DNA of 64,000 nucleotides. Source: Hymenobacter sp. YIM 151500-1. GTDB taxonomy: Bacteria; Bacteroidota; Bacteroidia; Cytophagales; Hymenobacteraceae. Shown here one piece after another: positions 31,378 through 40,149 of the stretch. Numbering within the stretch: position 1 is the stretch's first letter; each line of letters starts with the position of its first letter. Made by a program: the position numbers and the translations under genes. Under the pieces are notes generated by a model. That model worked only from the letters and a program-made list of their open reading frames with translations, did no database searches and was not told where the DNA came from. The stretch spans positions 3,802,001 to 3,866,000 of the forward strand of contig NZ_CP110139.1 of NCBI RefSeq assembly GCF_025979885.1, given 5' to 3'.

Positions 31378-34131
31378 ATGAACCGTCTTCTGTACCTGGC
31401 GGGCCCGCTGGCCGGTGTCCTGCTGGCTTCCTGCCAGCCCTCCAAACCCGCTGCTCCTGCTGCTATGCCCGCTGCTGCCCGCCCCGACACCCCGGCTTCG
31501 GCCCCGCTCCTCTGGCAATCCGAAGCGTACCGGCTGTACGCCGACCGGGTGGAGCAGGGCCGGCACGTGGGCCGGGCCGTGTCGCGCACGGAGCTGACTT
31601 CCAACTACCAGAGTCCGGCCAACGAGTTTCTGAGCCCGCGGGTGGCGTTCAAGTTCAGCCTCAACGGCAAAGACAACGAAATGGCCCCCGGCCAGGACCA
31701 CATCTTGGTGGCCCTACCCCAGGCGGGCGGCGCGGCGCTGGAAACGCCGGTTATCGTGTTCGGGCAGCGCTACGTGGACGCCACGCCGGTGCCGGCTAAT
31801 GCGTATCTGGCGCCTAATACGCCGCTGAAGATTCGGCTGGACCTGCGGCCGGTGCTGGCAGCTTTCCGGAAGCAGGGCTACTACACCACCTGGCAGGGCG
31901 AGAAGCTGTACAAAGAGGACTTCCGGCAGGTGCTGGTGGCCGGCAGCGCGGCCCCGCTGAGCTGGGACTTCGACAACCTGGCCAACAAGCCCGAGCTGGC
32001 CTTGCAAGACCCTGACCAGGACGGCATCTACGAAGTGACCCTGCTGCTAAACCAGCCCCAGGCGGCCAAAACCACCGCTACCCGCTGGCAGCAGACCCTC
32101 AACACCAGTGACTTCCCGCAGTACCGCTCGGATTACGTGCTGACCGACGCCCTCTACAACCTGGCCCTGGAGGAAGCCCGCCGGGCCGTGGAGCCCGACA
32201 GCACCTTCCGCACCGGGCAGGAGTGGGCCGGCGTCTGGACCCGCGACATCAGCTACAGCATCATCCTGGCCCAGGCCCTGCTCCAGCCGCGGGTAGCCAT
32301 GAACAGCCTCCTGCGCAAGGTGACGCCCGACGGCCGCATCATCCAGGACACGGGCACCGGTGGGGCCTACCCCTGCTCCACTGACCGGATGATCTGGGCC
32401 GCGGCGGCCTGGGAAATCTACCTCGTGACGGGCGACCAGGCCTGGCTGCGGCGGGTGTACCCTATTATCAAGAAGTCGATAGAAGATGACGTGCCGAATG
32501 CCTACGACCCCGCCACCGGCCTGGTGCGGGGCGAGTCGTCGTTTCTGGACTGGCGGGAGCAGACCTACCCGCGCTGGATGCAGCCCGCCGACATCTACCA
32601 GAGCCTAAACCTGGGTACCAACGCCGTGCACTACCAGGCCAACGTGGTGCTGGCCCAGATGGCCCGGCTCCTGAACGAGCCCGCCGTAGCGGCCCGGCAC
32701 GAAGAGCTGGCCGCCCGCATCAAGCAGGGCCTGAACGCCCACCTGTGGCAGGAAGAAAAAGGCTACTACGGCCAGTACCTCTACGGCCGCACCTACCTGA
32801 GCTTGTCGCCGCGGGCCGAGGCCCTGGGCGAAGCGCTGAGCGTGCTGTTTGGGGTGGCCGATGAGGGAAGGGCCGCCGCAGTGCTGGCCCGCACACCCCA
32901 GACGGCCTACGGCATTTCGTGCATCTACCCGCAGATTCCGGGCATTCCGCCCTACCACAACAATGCCGTGTGGCCCTTCGTGCAGAGCTACTGGGCCCTG
33001 GCCGCCGCCAAGGCCGGCCACGAAGCCGCCGTGCTGGAAAGCATGGCCGCTATCTACCGACCCGCGGCCCTGTTCCTGACCAACAAAGAGAATTTCGTGG
33101 CCCAGAACGGCGACTTCGCCGGCACCCAGGTCAACAGCAGCGTCATGCTCTGGAGCCTCTCGGGCAGCCTGAGCCTGGTGCACAAGGTGCTGTTTGGCCT
33201 CGACTTCCGCCCCGACCGGCTGGTGTTCCGGCCCTTTGTGCCCCAGGCCCTGGCCGGCCAGCGCCAACTCACGGGCCTGCGCTACCGCGGGGCAGTGCTC
33301 GATGTGGAGCTGGAAGGCTTCGGGCGCGACATCAGCCAGGTGACCCTGGACGGCCAACCCCTGCCGGCCGCCGAGGTGCCGGCCACGCTTACCGGCCGCC
33401 ACACCGTGCGCCTGGTGCTGAGCAGCCAAGCCCCGCCCGCCGCGCCTCTGCACAAAGTAGCCAACAGCTTCGCGCCCGAAACGCCCGAGGCCACCTACGC
33501 CGCCGGCCGTCTGCGCTGGGCGCCGGTGGAAGGCGCCACCGCCTACCAGGTGCTGCGCAACGGCCGGTTTGCGGCCCGCACCACCGAAGCCAGCCTGGCC
33601 CTGACGCCCAACCCCGCGTATGCCGAGTATCAGGTGGTGGCCGTGGGGCCGCAGGGGCTGGAGTCGTTTGCCAGTGAGCCGGTGCGGGTGCCGGGTGCGG
33701 CCTGGCAGCGGGTGCTGCAGCTGGAGACGGTGGCCCCCAAAGCCGCCCGGCCCTACCGCGGCTACACCGGCGCGGGCTTCGTCGAAATCAGCACTGCCCT
33801 GAACCGCACCCTCACCGTGCCCGTGACGGTGCCCGCCGCCGGCCTCTACGCCCTCGACCTCCGCTACGCCAACGGCAACGGCCCCATCAACACCAGCAAC
33901 AAGTGCGCCCTGCGGACCCTGCGCCGCGGCACCGAGCAGCTGGGCACGGTGGTGCTGCCGCAGCGGGGCGTGGACGAATGGTCGAACTGGGGCTACTCCA
34001 ACCCCGTGCTGGCGCGCCTGCCGGCCGGCACCCACCGCCTCGCCCTAACCCTGGAGCCCGCCAACGCCAACATGCACGGCGAGGTAAACCAGGCCATGCT
34101 CGACCACCTGCGCCTGACCCGCGTGGAATAG
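31378..34131 (+). CDS. Lipoprotein glycosidase, six-hairpin (alpha,alpha)6 type
   Basis: 917 residues from ATG 31378; the signal MNRLLYLAGPLAGVLLASC has lipobox LASC. An N-terminal beta domain (~35-250) is followed by an (alpha/alpha)6 barrel (~250-620) with EWAGVWTRDISYSI, GTGGAYPCSTDRMIW, VTGDQAWLRRVYPIIKKSIED, RGESSFLDWREQTYP and ADIYQSLNLGTNAVHYQ. It resembles MGH1/GH63-GH37-like or rhamnosidase-related enzymes; exact family uncertain. Then a beta domain, an FN3-like segment (~700-780: ATYAAGRLRWAPVEGATAYQVL) and a CBM35-like C-terminus (YTGAGFVEISTALN...). Surface or periplasmic glycan trimming is likely. No SusC/SusD neighbours. Confidence 0.82.
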   Translation: MNRLLYLAGPLAGVLLASCQPSKPAAPAAMPAAARPDTPASAPLLWQSEAYRLYADRVEQGRHVGRAVSRTELTSNYQSPANEFLSPRVAFKFSLNGKDNEMAPGQDHILVALPQAGGAALETPVIVFGQRYVDATPVPANAYLAPNTPLKIRLDLRPVLAAFRKQGYYTTWQGEKLYKEDFRQVLVAGSAAPLSWDFDNLANKPELALQDPDQDGIYEVTLLLNQPQAAKTTATRWQQTLNTSDFPQYRSDYVLTDALYNLALEEARRAVEPDSTFRTGQEWAGVWTRDISYSIILAQALLQPRVAMNSLLRKVTPDGRIIQDTGTGGAYPCSTDRMIWAAAAWEIYLVTGDQAWLRRVYPIIKKSIEDDVPNAYDPATGLVRGESSFLDWREQTYPRWMQPADIYQSLNLGTNAVHYQANVVLAQMARLLNEPAVAARHEELAARIKQGLNAHLWQEEKGYYGQYLYGRTYLSLSPRAEALGEALSVLFGVADEGRAAAVLARTPQTAYGISCIYPQIPGIPPYHNNAVWPFVQSYWALAAAKAGHEAAVLESMAAIYRPAALFLTNKENFVAQNGDFAGTQVNSSVMLWSLSGSLSLVHKVLFGLDFRPDRLVFRPFVPQALAGQRQLTGLRYRGAVLDVELEGFGRDISQVTLDGQPLPAAEVPATLTGRHTVRLVLSSQAPPAAPLHKVANSFAPETPEATYAAGRLRWAPVEGATAYQVLRNGRFAARTTEASLALTPNPAYAEYQVVAVGPQGLESFASEPVRVPGAAWQRVLQLETVAPKAARPYRGYTGAGFVEISTALNRTLTVPVTVPAAGLYALDLRYANGNGPINTSNKCALRTLRRGTEQLGTVVLPQRGVDEWSNWGYSNPVLARLPAGTHRLALTLEPANANMHGEVNQAMLDHLRLTRVE

Positions 34132-34175
34132 GCGCGGGCCCTTCGGCCGAACTCCACCAGCGAGCAAACCGCTTG

Positions 34176-34670
34176 TCAAACGCCCACTACGGCGCTGCGG
34201 CGCTCCAGCAGCAGCGTGTCGCGCCAGGTGCCGTGCAGCTGCCCGATTCGCTCCCGCCGCCCCACCACCCGAAAGCCCGCGGCTTCGTGCAGGCGCAGGC
34301 TGGCCGTGTTTTCGGGAAAGATGCCGGCTTGCAAGGTCCACATGCCGTGGGCTTCCGACTCCCGCACGAGCTGGGCCAGCAGTTGCCGGCCCACGCCCTG
34401 CCCGCGCGCCGCGGCAGCCACGTACACGCTCACCTCGCCCACCCCTCCGTACACGCACCGCCCCGACACCGGCGACAACGCCGCCCAGCCCAGCACCCAG
34501 CCCGTGGCTTCGTCCAGGGCCACCAGGCGGCTGTGGGGCAGGTGGCCCCGGTCCCACTCGTCCCAGGTGGGCGCCTCGGTGGTGAAGGTGGCGTTGCCGG
34601 TAGCTATGCCAGCCTCGTAAATGGCGCGGGCCTCGGGCCAGTGCGCGGCCGTGCAGGGCTGAATGGTCAT
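34176..34670 (-). CDS. GNAT N-acetyltransferase, phosphinothricin-acetyltransferase-like (ArsN candidate)
   Basis: 164 residues from ATG 34670 (MTIQPCTAAHWPEARAIYEA). GNAT fold with acetyl-CoA motif AARGQGVGRQLLAQLV and NTASLRLHEAAGFRVVGRRERIG; GNATFTTEAPTWDEW is the substrate-side segment typical of PAT/Bar-like enzymes. Enzymes of this type acetylate phosphinothricin, methionine sulfoximine or, in arsenic operons (ArsN1), arsinothricin. It lies 29 bases downstream of the arsI/cadI-like gene, likely in one operon with arsR. The ArsN role is an inference from context; a general amine acetyltransferase is the alternative. Confidence 0.8.
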   Translation of the reverse strand: MTIQPCTAAHWPEARAIYEAGIATGNATFTTEAPTWDEWDRGHLPHSRLVALDEATGWVLGWAALSPVSGRCVYGGVGEVSVYVAAAARGQGVGRQLLAQLVRESEAHGMWTLQAGIFPENTASLRLHEAAGFRVVGRRERIGQLHGTWRDTLLLERRSAVVGV

Positions 34671-34698
34671 GGCGGCTAAGTGCAAAAGAGGCGGAAAG

Positions 34699-35277
34699 TC
34701 AGCAACAGGCGGGGGCGAGGGTGCGGGTGGCCGGCGTGCCGCACCCGCAGGCCGCTTCAGCGGCCGGAGCCGAGGGCAGGGGTATAGTCAGGCCGATGGT
34801 AGGTAGCTCCTGCACAGCGGTAGCCGGCGCAATGCAGCACTGGCTGCTGACCGCCGCGGCATCGTATTCCTGCTGGTAGCGCGGGTCGTTGAACTCGGCA
34901 TCTTCGTGGAAGTAGTACACCTCCCACTCGGTGCCGTCGGGGTCGTTTACCCAAAACTTATCCTGCTTGGCGTAGCAGCAGCTAGTCCCGATTTCTTCGC
35001 GGCTGATGAGGCCGGCGGCTTCGGCAGCGGCCCGGCGCTCGGCCAGCTCCGCCACGGTTTCCACCTGAAAGCCCAGGTGCCCGAACGTGCTGGCCACGCG
35101 ACCCGGATTCTCCACGAAGGAAATAATCAGCGAGGGCCGGTCGAGTACAAACTTGGCGTAGCTCGGCTTGACTTTAGCCGCCGCTTGCCCAAAAAATGCA
35201 GTGTAGAAGTTGACTGTGGCAGCCAGGTCGGACACGTACAGTGAGACGTGCATCCGGGGAAAAACAGCAGTTTCCAT
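34699..35277 (-). CDS. ArsI/CadI family dioxygenase (organoarsenical C-As lyase candidate)
   Basis: 192 residues from ATG 35277. Glyoxalase/VOC fold. MHVSLYVSDLAATVNFYTAFFG gives a first His ligand, FGHLGFQVE a second and DGTEWEVYYF a Glu. A Cys pair in GTSCCYAKQDKFWVNDPDG corresponds to the substrate thiols of ArsI, which cleaves the C-As bond of methylarsenite. The C-terminal tail is Cys-rich (QCCIAP, CGCG, ACC) as in ArsI/CadI proteins. Middle gene of arsR-arsI-GNAT. The CadI label (cadmium-induced) is a looser alternative name for the same family. Confidence 0.85.
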   Translation of the reverse strand: METAVFPRMHVSLYVSDLAATVNFYTAFFGQAAAKVKPSYAKFVLDRPSLIISFVENPGRVASTFGHLGFQVETVAELAERRAAAEAAGLISREEIGTSCCYAKQDKFWVNDPDGTEWEVYYFHEDAEFNDPRYQQEYDAAAVSSQCCIAPATAVQELPTIGLTIPLPSAPAAEAACGCGTPATRTLAPACC

Positions 35278-35426
35278 GTGAGAAGAAGTGAGAGGTGAAA
35301 GGCAAGAAGTGAGATACAGGAAGGTGGAAGACGCCAAGGGAGAAGCTGGAGGTCCGGCGTGTGACTAACGTGCTGGCGGGCAGTAGTGAGTCGCGCTTAT
35401 CACCTCTCATAGCTCACCTCCGAAGT

Positions 35427-35753
35427 CTAGCAACAAGTGCCGCTGGTGGCCTCGGCGAAGAAGGCCGTGAACTGCCGCTGCACCTGTTGCAACAGCTCGG
35501 TATTAAGGCAGTAGCACACGGTCAGCCCGTCGATTTCCCCGCGGATTAGGCCCAGCGCCTTCAGCTCCTGGAGGTGCTGCGACACGGTGGTGCGCGACAA
35601 GGGCAGCTCGGCCGCTATGTCGCCGGAAATGCAGGTGGTTTTGCTGGCCAGCAGCTGGATAATAGCCACGCGGGCCGGGTGAGCCAGGGCTTTGGCCACG
35701 CGGGCCAGCTGCTGCTGCTCTTCGGTGAAGACCGTGGTTTTGGCGTACGTCAT
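35427..35753 (-). CDS. arsR: ArsR/SmtB-type metalloregulator
   Basis: 108 residues from ATG 35753 ([20 protein letters not shown]). Winged helix: [18 protein letters not shown], then recognition region [24 protein letters not shown]. Candidate metal thiols: TCISGDIA in helix alpha-3/4, CYCL in the wing and a terminal GTCC. It is a repressor released when arsenite or a related thiophilic metal(loid) binds. The 150-base gap before arsI holds T/G-rich GAAGTGAG-type repeats rather than a clear second promoter. It probably represses its own operon via the palindrome at 35770-35789. Confidence 0.88.
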   Translation of the reverse strand: MTYAKTTVFTEEQQQLARVAKALAHPARVAIIQLLASKTTCISGDIAAELPLSRTTVSQHLQELKALGLIRGEIDGLTVCYCLNTELLQQVQRQFTAFFAEATSGTCC

Positions 35754-35769
35754 AAAGTAGCTAGGAAGT

Positions 35770-35789
35770 ATGACGCAAATATACGTCAT
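35770..35789 (-). promoter_or_regulatory. ArsR-type operator enclosing the -7 box
   Basis: Inverted repeat ATGACG (35770-35775) and CGTCAT (35784-35789). The 8 bases between them read TATATTTG on the reverse strand, a perfect TAnnTTTG box. Repressor binding would cover the promoter completely. It ends 17 bases from the arsR start codon. Confidence 0.7.
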
Positions 35790-35924
35790 GGCTGATTTTT
35801 TTTGTACCCGATGGTAAAGCCCGTGCCACCGCCGGGCTTTGGCAGTTCGCTACACCTAGCCCTCCCATAAACCACCCCTGCGCCCTGCCGACTGGTAAAA
35901 CCAGGGGCGAGAAGTGCGCCAACG

Positions 35925-37349
35925 CTACGGAGCAGGCGACGCGTCGAAACCCTTCTTGATGCCGAGCTTGCGCATGCGGCCGTCGAGCGTGTTGGCCGGA
36001 ATGCGCAAATATTCCGCGGCGCCGCCCGCCCCCCGCACGCGGCCGTTGCAGAACGCCAGGGCCGCCAGAATAGCGTCGCGCTCCACGTCCTGCAACGGCC
36101 GCGGTGCGCCGGCTGCCGCCGACGCCGCCGGTGCCGCCGGTGCCGCCGGTGCCAGGGCCGCGGGCAGCCCGAGCGTGGCGAGCACTGGGGTGGTGGACAG
36201 CAACGCGGCGCGCTCTACCACGTGTTGCAGCTCGCGCACGTTGCCGGGCCACGCATACTGCTGCATCTCCCGCCGCGCCGCCGCGCTGAATCCGGTCAGG
36301 GGCTTGCCCAGCTGCTTGCTGCTGCGGGCCAGGAAGAAATCGGCCAGCGCAGTAATATCGGCGGGCCGCTCCCGCAGGGGCGGAATGGTGATGGGAAACA
36401 CGCTGAGCCGGTAGTATAGGTCGGCGCGGAAGCGGCCGGCGGCCACTTCGGCCGGCAGGTCGCGGTTGGTGGCGGCAATGATGCGCACGTCCACGGGCAG
36501 GGTGGTGTTGCTGCCTACCCGCTCGATTTCCTTTTCTTGCAACACGCGCAGCAGCTTGGGCTGTAGCTCCAGCGGCAACTCACCCACCTCGTCCAGGAAC
36601 AGAGTACCCTGATGCGCCAGCTCAAACTTGCCGATGCGCCGGGCCGAGGCCCCGGTGAAGGCCCCTTTCTCGTGCCCAAATAGCTCACTCTCAATCAGCT
36701 GGGCCGGCAGGGCCGCGCAGTTTACTTTCACCAGGGGCTGGGCCTGCCGCGGGGAATGGGCGTGCAGGGCGCGGGCAAACAGCTCCTTGCCCGTGCCCGT
36801 TTCGCCCAGCAGCAGGGTGGTCATGTCGACGGGCGCTACCTGCTGCACCAACTGCCAGGCGGCCTGCATGGCCGGGTCCTGGGCCACAAAGTTGTCCAGG
36901 TGGTGCGCGGCGCGCAGCTCCTCGGTAAGGTACACCTGCTGGCGCGCCAGCTGCTCGCTGGCAAAGCGCATCCAGGCCGCGTCCAGGGCCGCCACAATTT
37001 CCTCGTCCTCAAAGGGCTTCACGATGTAGCCGTAGGGCTGCGTAGCTACGGCCTGCTGCAGCGTATGCTTGTCGGCGTGGGAGGTGACGTAGACAAACGG
37101 AATCCGGTAGCGGGTGCGCAGCAGCTCGCCCAGCTCAATGCCGCTTTGCTCGCCGTGCAGCCGAATATCAATCAGCACCAGGTCGGGCGGGTTCTGCTCC
37201 ACGGCGCGCACGGCCTCCGGTACGGCTTTGGCCAAGGTGATGTGGGCGTGTGGCAGGTGCCCATGCAGGGTTTTGCGCAAGTCGTTGGCAATGACATACT
37301 CGTCTTCCACCACCAACAGGCGGCGCAGGGGCTGGTAGGTTGTTTGCAT
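35925..37349 (-). CDS. Sigma-54-dependent response regulator (NtrC family)
   Basis: 474 residues. Receiver domain 1-~120: [11 protein letters not shown] acidic pair, [14 protein letters not shown] phospho-Asp, YVTSH Thr/Ser, GYIVKPF Lys. AAA+ domain ~150-390: [14 protein letters not shown] (Walker A), [14 protein letters not shown] (GAFTGA sigma-54 loop), [12 protein letters not shown] (Walker B), R-finger region [12 protein letters not shown]. The Ala/Pro-rich linker [13 protein letters not shown] leads to a Fis-type HTH ([22 protein letters not shown]). Opens sigma-54 promoters when phosphorylated. Its gene is 45 bases downstream of the histidine kinase; together they form a two-component system likely to act on the secreted-protein cluster to the right (inferred). 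Confidence 0.92.
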   Translation of the reverse strand: MQTTYQPLRRLLVVEDEYVIANDLRKTLHGHLPHAHITLAKAVPEAVRAVEQNPPDLVLIDIRLHGEQSGIELGELLRTRYRIPFVYVTSHADKHTLQQAVATQPYGYIVKPFEDEEIVAALDAAWMRFASEQLARQQVYLTEELRAAHHLDNFVAQDPAMQAAWQLVQQVAPVDMTTLLLGETGTGKELFARALHAHSPRQAQPLVKVNCAALPAQLIESELFGHEKGAFTGASARRIGKFELAHQGTLFLDEVGELPLELQPKLLRVLQEKEIERVGSNTTLPVDVRIIAATNRDLPAEVAAGRFRADLYYRLSVFPITIPPLRERPADITALADFFLARSSKQLGKPLTGFSAAARREMQQYAWPGNVRELQHVVERAALLSTTPVLATLGLPAALAPAAPAAPAASAAAGAPRPLQDVERDAILAALAFCNGRVRGAGGAAEYLRIPANTLDGRMRKLGIKKGFDASPAP

Positions 37350-37394
37350 CAGCGTATAGATAACTACAAAAGAGGAATGCCGCGCGGGTTGCCC

Positions 37395-39242
37395 TCAGGG
37401 CCGGGCGGCGAAACCAACGAGGACCTCGGGTGGCGTAAGTTCGGTGAACACGATGCGGAAGCACGTGCCGCCGGTGCGCTCCAGCGTAAACGTGGCGTCG
37501 AGCTGCTGCACCAGCCCGTCCACCAGGTTCAGCCCCAGCGAGTGAACCGTGTGCGGGTCCACGTCGGGCGGCAGGCCTACGCCATTATCGGACACGAGCA
37601 GCTCCAAGTGCCCGGTGGCGGTGGTGTGCAGGCTCACTCGCACCTGCGGCGGCCCGTTGTGGGCCGGCCCCACGAAGGCGTACTTCAGCGCATTGGTCAG
37701 CAGCTCATTCACAATCAGGCCCAGCGGCACGGCCGTGTGGGTATTCAGCTGCACGGGCTCCACATCCAGCAGCAGATCCAGGCCCTGCGCTTCGGCCCGA
37801 AACGTGCGGCGCAGGGCCTGGACCAGCTCGGTCAGGTAGCGCTGCATGTCCACGCGGGCCAGGCTGTCGGTCTGGTACAGGCTTTGGTGCAGCAGGGCCA
37901 TGGCCTGCACCCGGCTCTGGCTTTCCCGGATAACGTGAGCCGCCGTCGGGTCGCGCAGGGTTTTGAGCTGGGTGTTGAGCAGGCTCAGGATGATTTGCAG
38001 GTTGTTCTTGACGCGGTGGTGCACTTCCTTCAGCAGCAGGGCCTTTTCCTGGTTCTGGGCGTCGAGCTGGCGCAGCAGGCGCTGGCGGCCGTGGTAGCGG
38101 CGGTAGCCCACGCCCATCAGCAGCAGCAGCAGGACGCTGGTACCCGCGGCCAGGTTGCGCAGCGCGGTCTGGCGCTCGGTGGCCACGCGCTGCAACTGGT
38201 TGCGCTGGGTCAGCAGCTGAATATTACGCTCTTTCTCCTGGGTTTCGTAGCGCGTCTGCTGCTCGGCCAGGGCGCGCACCTTGGTTTCGTTGAGCATGTC
38301 CCGTTCCAGCGCAAATCCTTCCAGGGCATACTGGTAGGCTTTGTCGTACTGGCCCCGGCCCGCGTAGATGCGGGCCAGCAGACTATCAATCTGCTGCCCA
38401 TAGAGCTTGGACTTGGTGGCGGCGGCCAGCTCGCGGGCTTGCAGCGCGTAGCGCAGGGCCGGGGCTGGCTGGTGCAAGTACTGATAGGTTTGGGCAATGG
38501 TGCTCAGCAGCATGGCCTGCCCATCCTTCCCGCCGGCCTGCTGCATCAGCGGCAACGCCCGCAGCAAGTAGTTCAGCGCCTGTTGCGGCTGGCCTTGGAC
38601 ATTGTGCAGGTGAGCTATGTTGTTGAGGGCGAAGGCGGCGCTCCGCGCATTTTTCGTTTGCTCCGCCAGGGCCAGCGACTGCCGATACCAGGCAATGGCG
38701 CTGGGCAGGCGGCCCAGCTGATACTCATTGTTGCCGAGGGCATTGTAGGAGGCCGTGAGGTACTTGGTAGGCAGGCCGCTCTGGGCCAGGCGCAGGGCCA
38801 CCTCAAGCCACTTACGGGCTTTGCGCGGCTCCCCAATATCGGTCAGCACGTTGGCCATGGTGTAGGAGCTGACGAACTCATGCTCGGTGTTGCCGCTCTT
38901 TTTCCAATGCTCCACGGCTTGTAGCAGCAAGGCTTGTGCCTGCGGATACTGACCCATAATCCGATACGCCGTACCCAGCTTCTCCCGCGCCAGCGCCGTT
39001 CCGTACGGCCAGCGGTGCTCCTGAGCCAGACGCAGGGCGCGGGTGGCATACTCTTCGGCCCGGTCGGGTTGGGTATCGAAATACTGCTTGGTCAGCTCCA
39101 GCAGCACGAGCACCTTGGCCGTATCCTGGGTGGTGGGCAAAAGCGCGGTTAAGCTGTCAACCTTGGCCTGATTCTGCGCCAGGGCCGGCCGGCACCCCAG
39201 CCCCAGGCACCAGAGCGCAAAGCATAAACGGGTCAATGTCAT
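37395..39242 (-). CDS. TPR-type sensor histidine kinase (HisKA_2)
   Basis: 615 residues from ATG 39242 with signal peptide MTLTRLCFALWCLGLGCRPALAQ. The periplasmic half (~25-340) has about seven tetratricopeptide-like helical pairs (e.g. AEEYATRALRLAQEH, AQALLLQAVEHWKKSG, PSAIAWYRQSLALAEQT). A coiled coil and one transmembrane helix (LAAGTSVLLLLLMGVGYRRY) follow. The HisKA_2 domain has KEVHHRVKNNLQIILSLLN (phospho-His) and the HATPase has NELLTNALKYAF and SDNGVGLP. It senses something in the periplasm, perhaps a binding-protein partner. First gene of the two-component operon. Confidence 0.91.
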   Translation of the reverse strand: MTLTRLCFALWCLGLGCRPALAQNQAKVDSLTALLPTTQDTAKVLVLLELTKQYFDTQPDRAEEYATRALRLAQEHRWPYGTALAREKLGTAYRIMGQYPQAQALLLQAVEHWKKSGNTEHEFVSSYTMANVLTDIGEPRKARKWLEVALRLAQSGLPTKYLTASYNALGNNEYQLGRLPSAIAWYRQSLALAEQTKNARSAAFALNNIAHLHNVQGQPQQALNYLLRALPLMQQAGGKDGQAMLLSTIAQTYQYLHQPAPALRYALQARELAAATKSKLYGQQIDSLLARIYAGRGQYDKAYQYALEGFALERDMLNETKVRALAEQQTRYETQEKERNIQLLTQRNQLQRVATERQTALRNLAAGTSVLLLLLMGVGYRRYHGRQRLLRQLDAQNQEKALLLKEVHHRVKNNLQIILSLLNTQLKTLRDPTAAHVIRESQSRVQAMALLHQSLYQTDSLARVDMQRYLTELVQALRRTFRAEAQGLDLLLDVEPVQLNTHTAVPLGLIVNELLTNALKYAFVGPAHNGPPQVRVSLHTTATGHLELLVSDNGVGLPPDVDPHTVHSLGLNLVDGLVQQLDATFTLERTGGTCFRIVFTELTPPEVLVGFAARP

Positions 39243-39412
39243 AAAGAAACTACGTTGAAGACTTTCACCTGCGTGGGCTATGGCCTGGCTAGATAAGATA
39301 ATAAAACGCACTTCACAGCACTTCATTAGCTAAAGCTTCAACAGCAGGAGCCCCACAAGCAGTATTTTTTGTTTCGTAGGGTGTGCAGTACTAGGATGCA
39401 CGATAAGTACAA

Positions 39413-39466
39413 TCCGGTATTTGGTATTTTTTTCAGGGTTTATCCGGTATACCGGAGAAGTACCGG
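39413..39466. promoter_or_regulatory. Candidate upstream activator sites (TCCGGTAT half-sites)
   Basis: Half-site TCCGGTAT at 39413-39420. A perfect 14-base palindrome TCCGGTATACCGGA at 39443-39456, exactly 30 bases further on. Another TACCGG at 39461-39466. The spacing of 30 bases is about three DNA turns. It lies in an AT-rich segment otherwise unlike this genome, 100-150 bases upstream of the sigma-54-like promoter. Confidence 0.55.
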
Positions 39467-39566
39467 CCGTACACCGTGACAATGGGTGTCAGAAGCATCT
39501 AGATAACTTGCTGATAAGAAGTATGTTATGTTTTATAATTGTACTTATTAAATAATAACTTGTCGG

Positions 39567-39582
39567 GGGCATATAGATTGCA
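39567..39582 (+). promoter_or_regulatory. Candidate sigma-54 promoter
   Basis: GG at 39568-39569, ten bases, then GC at 39580-39581 within TTGCA: GGGCATATAGATTGCA has GGCA and TTGCA of the consensus TGGCAC-N5-TTGCA with correct GG-N10-GC spacing. It points towards the secreted-protein cluster. The gap 39243-40149 (907 bases) holds this site, the half-sites at 39413-39466, a 37-codon frame and no other recognisable gene; the first half is strikingly AT-rich. Confidence 0.5.
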
Positions 39583-39717
39583 CCTGCACGGTCAGCGGAA
39601 GTAGTTGTGCAGTAGGTGAAATGGCTGACGCGTTTTTGTCCTAAAGACGAGGTGCTGCCTTTCTCTGTGCCGCAGGCCCGCTACTGCTGGTTTTGCTTCT
39701 GTCCTCTGTTCCTGCTT

Positions 39718-39831
39718 ATGAAAACAATGCGTCCCTCCACTACCCCGTCAGCCCCTGTGTTCCACAAGGAATTCCTTAAGGAACTCTACCGCAACCCTAC
39801 CCGGCTCCAAGCCGCTACCTCGGCAGCGTAG
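39718..39831 (+). CDS. Possible 37-residue peptide
   Basis: MKTMRPSTTPSAPVFHKEF then LKELYRNPTRLQ. Its ATG is ~126 bases downstream of the predicted sigma-54 start. The composition looks protein-like (amphipathic second half), but there is no homologue I can name and no strong ribosome-binding site. It could be a leader peptide or chance. Confidence 0.25.
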   Translation: MKTMRPSTTPSAPVFHKEFLKELYRNPTRLQAATSAA

Positions 39832-40149
39832 CCCCGGCGGCCATTGGGTACAGGCCCGTCGTTGCCAGTTGCTTACACTGCGGCCAGCGCCCGACCTATC
39901 TGGGCGGCTGGCTGCAGTTGTCACCCCGAATTACCAGCTCATAAAAGCCGTCCCAGTCGGCCTTCAGCTGCGGCCGCCTCTGGCCGGGTTGGCGCAGGTG
40001 GGGGCAGTTGGCGGTAGCCCTGGCCCTGGGCTCTGCCGGCCTCGGGGCTCACGGCCGCACAGCTTCCCGGCCCTGATGGCCCGCCGCAGCGCGGCATAGT
40101 CCTGTTTTCACACCCTGCTTTTTTCCCACCACACCATATCCCTTTCCTT

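Noticed and set aside
39869..40099. 76-codon frame upstream of the propeller gene
   Set aside because: GC-rich, low-complexity (Gly/Ala/Pro/Arg) translation with no start signal; likely leader DNA.
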